From DSNY01 sp037442465 (GTDB lineage: Bacteria; Pseudomonadota; Gammaproteobacteria; Burkholderiales; Burkholderiaceae_F), in the NCBI GenBank assembly GCA_037442465.1, contig JBBIQI010000163.1:1-7632 (forward strand): a stretch of 7,632 nucleotides of DNA. The letters are read 5' to 3'. The notes under the pieces were generated by a model. That model did no database searches. It was not told where the DNA came from and saw only the letters and a list, made by a program, of their open reading frames with translations. Made by a program: the position numbers and the translations under genes. Of this stretch, positions 6,718-7,632 are shown piece after piece (the first letter of the stretch is position 1; each line of letters starts with the position of its first letter).

Positions 6718-7407
6718 TCAGTCGCGCTCGCCGCGCACCGCGTTCGATCGTGCGTCGGCAGTTGCGGGGCGCTGCCAGCCGGCGACCAGGCGCAGCAACG
6801 CGCCCAGCACGAGCGGACCCAGCACCGCGGCGATGCCGACGATCAGGATGATGCCGAGGTTGTCGCGCACGATCGGCACGTTGCCGAACAGAAAGCCGCC
6901 GCCGACCAGCAAGACGACCCACAGCAGCGCACCGGCGACGTTGAACATCTGAAACCTGCGGAAGTCCATGCCCGAAGCACCCGCGACCAGGGGCGCGAAC
7001 GAGCGCACGACCGGCACGAAGCGCGCGATCACGATCGTCTTGCCGCCGTGCCGCTCGTAGAAATCGTGCGTCTTCAGCAGTGCGGCCAGATCGATCCAGC
7101 GGATCGTGCCATCGTAGACCTTGCGGCCCAGCCAGGACCCGATCAGGTAGTTCAGCGTGTTGCCGAGGATCGCCGCGATCGTGATCAAGATCATCAGTAC
7201 GTACACGTCCATGTAGCCGCCCGCGGCGACCGCGCCGGCGACGAACAGCAGCGAGTCGCCCGGCAGGAAAGCCATGAAGACCAGCCCCGTTTCGGAAAAG
7301 AAGATCGCGGCCAGCGTGACGTAGACCCACACGCCGTGCTTGCTCGCCATGGTCAGCAGAAACTGATCCATCGCGGTGAACAGGTCGCCCCAGTTGATGC
7401 CTTCCAT
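6718..7407 (-). CDS. DedA family (VTT-domain) membrane protein
   Basis: This 229-residue integral inner-membrane protein is of ordinary DedA length. Conserved features are FFSETGLVFMAFLPGDSLLF with Glu39 and Asp51, AAILGNTLNYLIGSWLGRK, HGGKTIVIARFVPVVRSFAP with Arg129 and Arg135, and GNVPIVRDNLG near the end. Glu39, Asp51 and the two arginines correspond to residues needed in studied DedA proteins. The family flips phospholipids or undecaprenyl phosphate, and some members affect proton-motive force and drug resistance; which applies here cannot be read from sequence. It converges on the amidase gene across a 16-base gap with no visible terminator and diverges from mutL. The start ATG 7405-7407 has only a weak AGG upstream. 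A TATGAT at 7489-7494 (minus) is the best candidate for its promoter. Confidence 0.93.
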   Translation of the reverse strand: MEGINWGDLFTAMDQFLLTMASKHGVWVYVTLAAIFFSETGLVFMAFLPGDSLLFVAGAVAAGGYMDVYVLMILITIAAILGNTLNYLIGSWLGRKVYDGTIRWIDLAALLKTHDFYERHGGKTIVIARFVPVVRSFAPLVAGASGMDFRRFQMFNVAGALLWVVLLVGGGFLFGNVPIVRDNLGIILIVGIAAVLGPLVLGALLRLVAGWQRPATADARSNAVRGERD

Positions 7408-7488
7408 CGGTGCCTGTGCGCAGCGTCTGTGGGTTCCGTCCGCGATCGGCGGCAGGACGGTTTGGCGAGCGAAAAGCGAAGCCGGCGG

Positions 7489-7494
7489 ATCATA
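7489..7494 (-). promoter_or_regulatory. possible -10 box of the dedA-family gene
   Basis: TATGAT on the minus strand matches five of six consensus bases in an otherwise GC-rich region. No good -35 hexamer lies 16-18 bases upstream. If used, it gives a leader of about 75 bases that contains the inverted repeat CCGTCC (7436-7441) / GGACGG (7455-7460). Confidence 0.35.
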
Positions 7495-7553
7495 CGCGAG
7501 CGCTCCGGCGCAGCCAGTCGGGATTACACCTGCGCCCCATGCAGGGTGGTTCC

Positions 7554-7559
7554 TATAAT
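7554..7559 (+). promoter_or_regulatory. -10 box immediately upstream of mutL
   Basis: A perfect TATAAT ends seven bases before the mutL ATG at 7567, so a normal start would fall at about 7565-7567. No recognisable -35 hexamer lies 16-18 bases upstream. The placement predicts a leaderless or nearly leaderless transcript. Confidence 0.55.
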
Positions 7560-7566
7560 CGGTCGC

Positions 7567-7632
7567 ATGTCCTCGCTGCCGCTCGCGCCGGTCCCGGGGC
7601 GGCGCGCGATCCGCCCGCTGCCCGATGCGCTT
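7567..7632 (+). CDS. mutL: DNA mismatch repair protein MutL, N-terminal 22 codons (3' end outside window)
   Basis: The visible product ends in RAIRPLPDAL, which matches the start of betaproteobacterial MutL just ahead of the invariant ATPase motif IAAGEVVERP; that motif would lie beyond the right edge. MutL links MutS mismatch recognition to strand incision. The neighbourhood supports the call, since I recall mutL commonly lying near tsaE and the N-acetylmuramoyl-L-alanine amidase gene in proteobacteria. About 14 residues precede the conserved part, a short extension that is common in this group. No Shine-Dalgarno sequence precedes the ATG. Only 66 bases are present, so the call rests on a short match plus context. 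Confidence 0.8.
   Translation, partial: MSSLPLAPVPGRRAIRPLPDAL

Overview
The window reads as a GC-rich bacterial chromosome, most likely a betaproteobacterium of the Burkholderiales type. The evidence is the strong G/C third-position bias and the association of queG, tsaE, an AmiC-type amidase and mutL, which I recall as common in that group. This placement is inference from gene content, not a database match. Most of the window is housekeeping sequence. The one clearly degenerate segment lies at about 1772-2318.

Left part (1-2318). The 3' end of an SDR/NAD-dependent epimerase-like gene runs on the + strand and meets, tail to tail with an 11-base overlap, a minus-strand run of genes. Read 5' to 3' on the minus strand, that run is: the first 100 codons of a CUT1-type sugar/glycerol-phosphate ABC transporter ATPase; an internal piece of a UgpE/MalG-like permease in another frame; an intact endonuclease/exonuclease/phosphatase (EEP) family gene; and a small lipoprotein of unknown function. 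The ATPase and permease pieces look like the remains of a transporter operon that suffered at least two internal deletions.

Middle (2319-3735). A minus-strand tRNA-Thr(CGU) gene has its own consensus-like promoter and an intrinsic terminator. Divergent from it is an AEC (auxin efflux carrier) family transporter gene. Between 2319 and 2491 I see no gene. The 164 bases between the AEC gene and queG hold no convincing feature.

Right part (3736-7632). queG (epoxyqueuosine reductase, minus) and tsaE (t6A biosynthesis ATPase, plus) diverge from a 12-base gap. tsaE overlaps by 52 bases the start of an AmiC-like N-acetylmuramoyl-L-alanine amidase that has a Tat-type leader, an AMIN domain and a zinc amidase domain. 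A convergent DedA-family membrane protein gene follows. mutL starts at the right edge, and only its first 22 codons are present.

Functional threads: tRNA maturation (tRNA-Thr, QueG, TsaE), cell envelope (amidase, DedA, lipoprotein, AEC carrier) and DNA repair (MutL). I found no CRISPR array, phage, insertion sequence or recognisable defence system. The points most worth checking are the fused transporter remnant, a -10 box so close to the mutL ATG that the transcript could be leaderless, and a short AT-rich, rare-codon tract inside tsaE.
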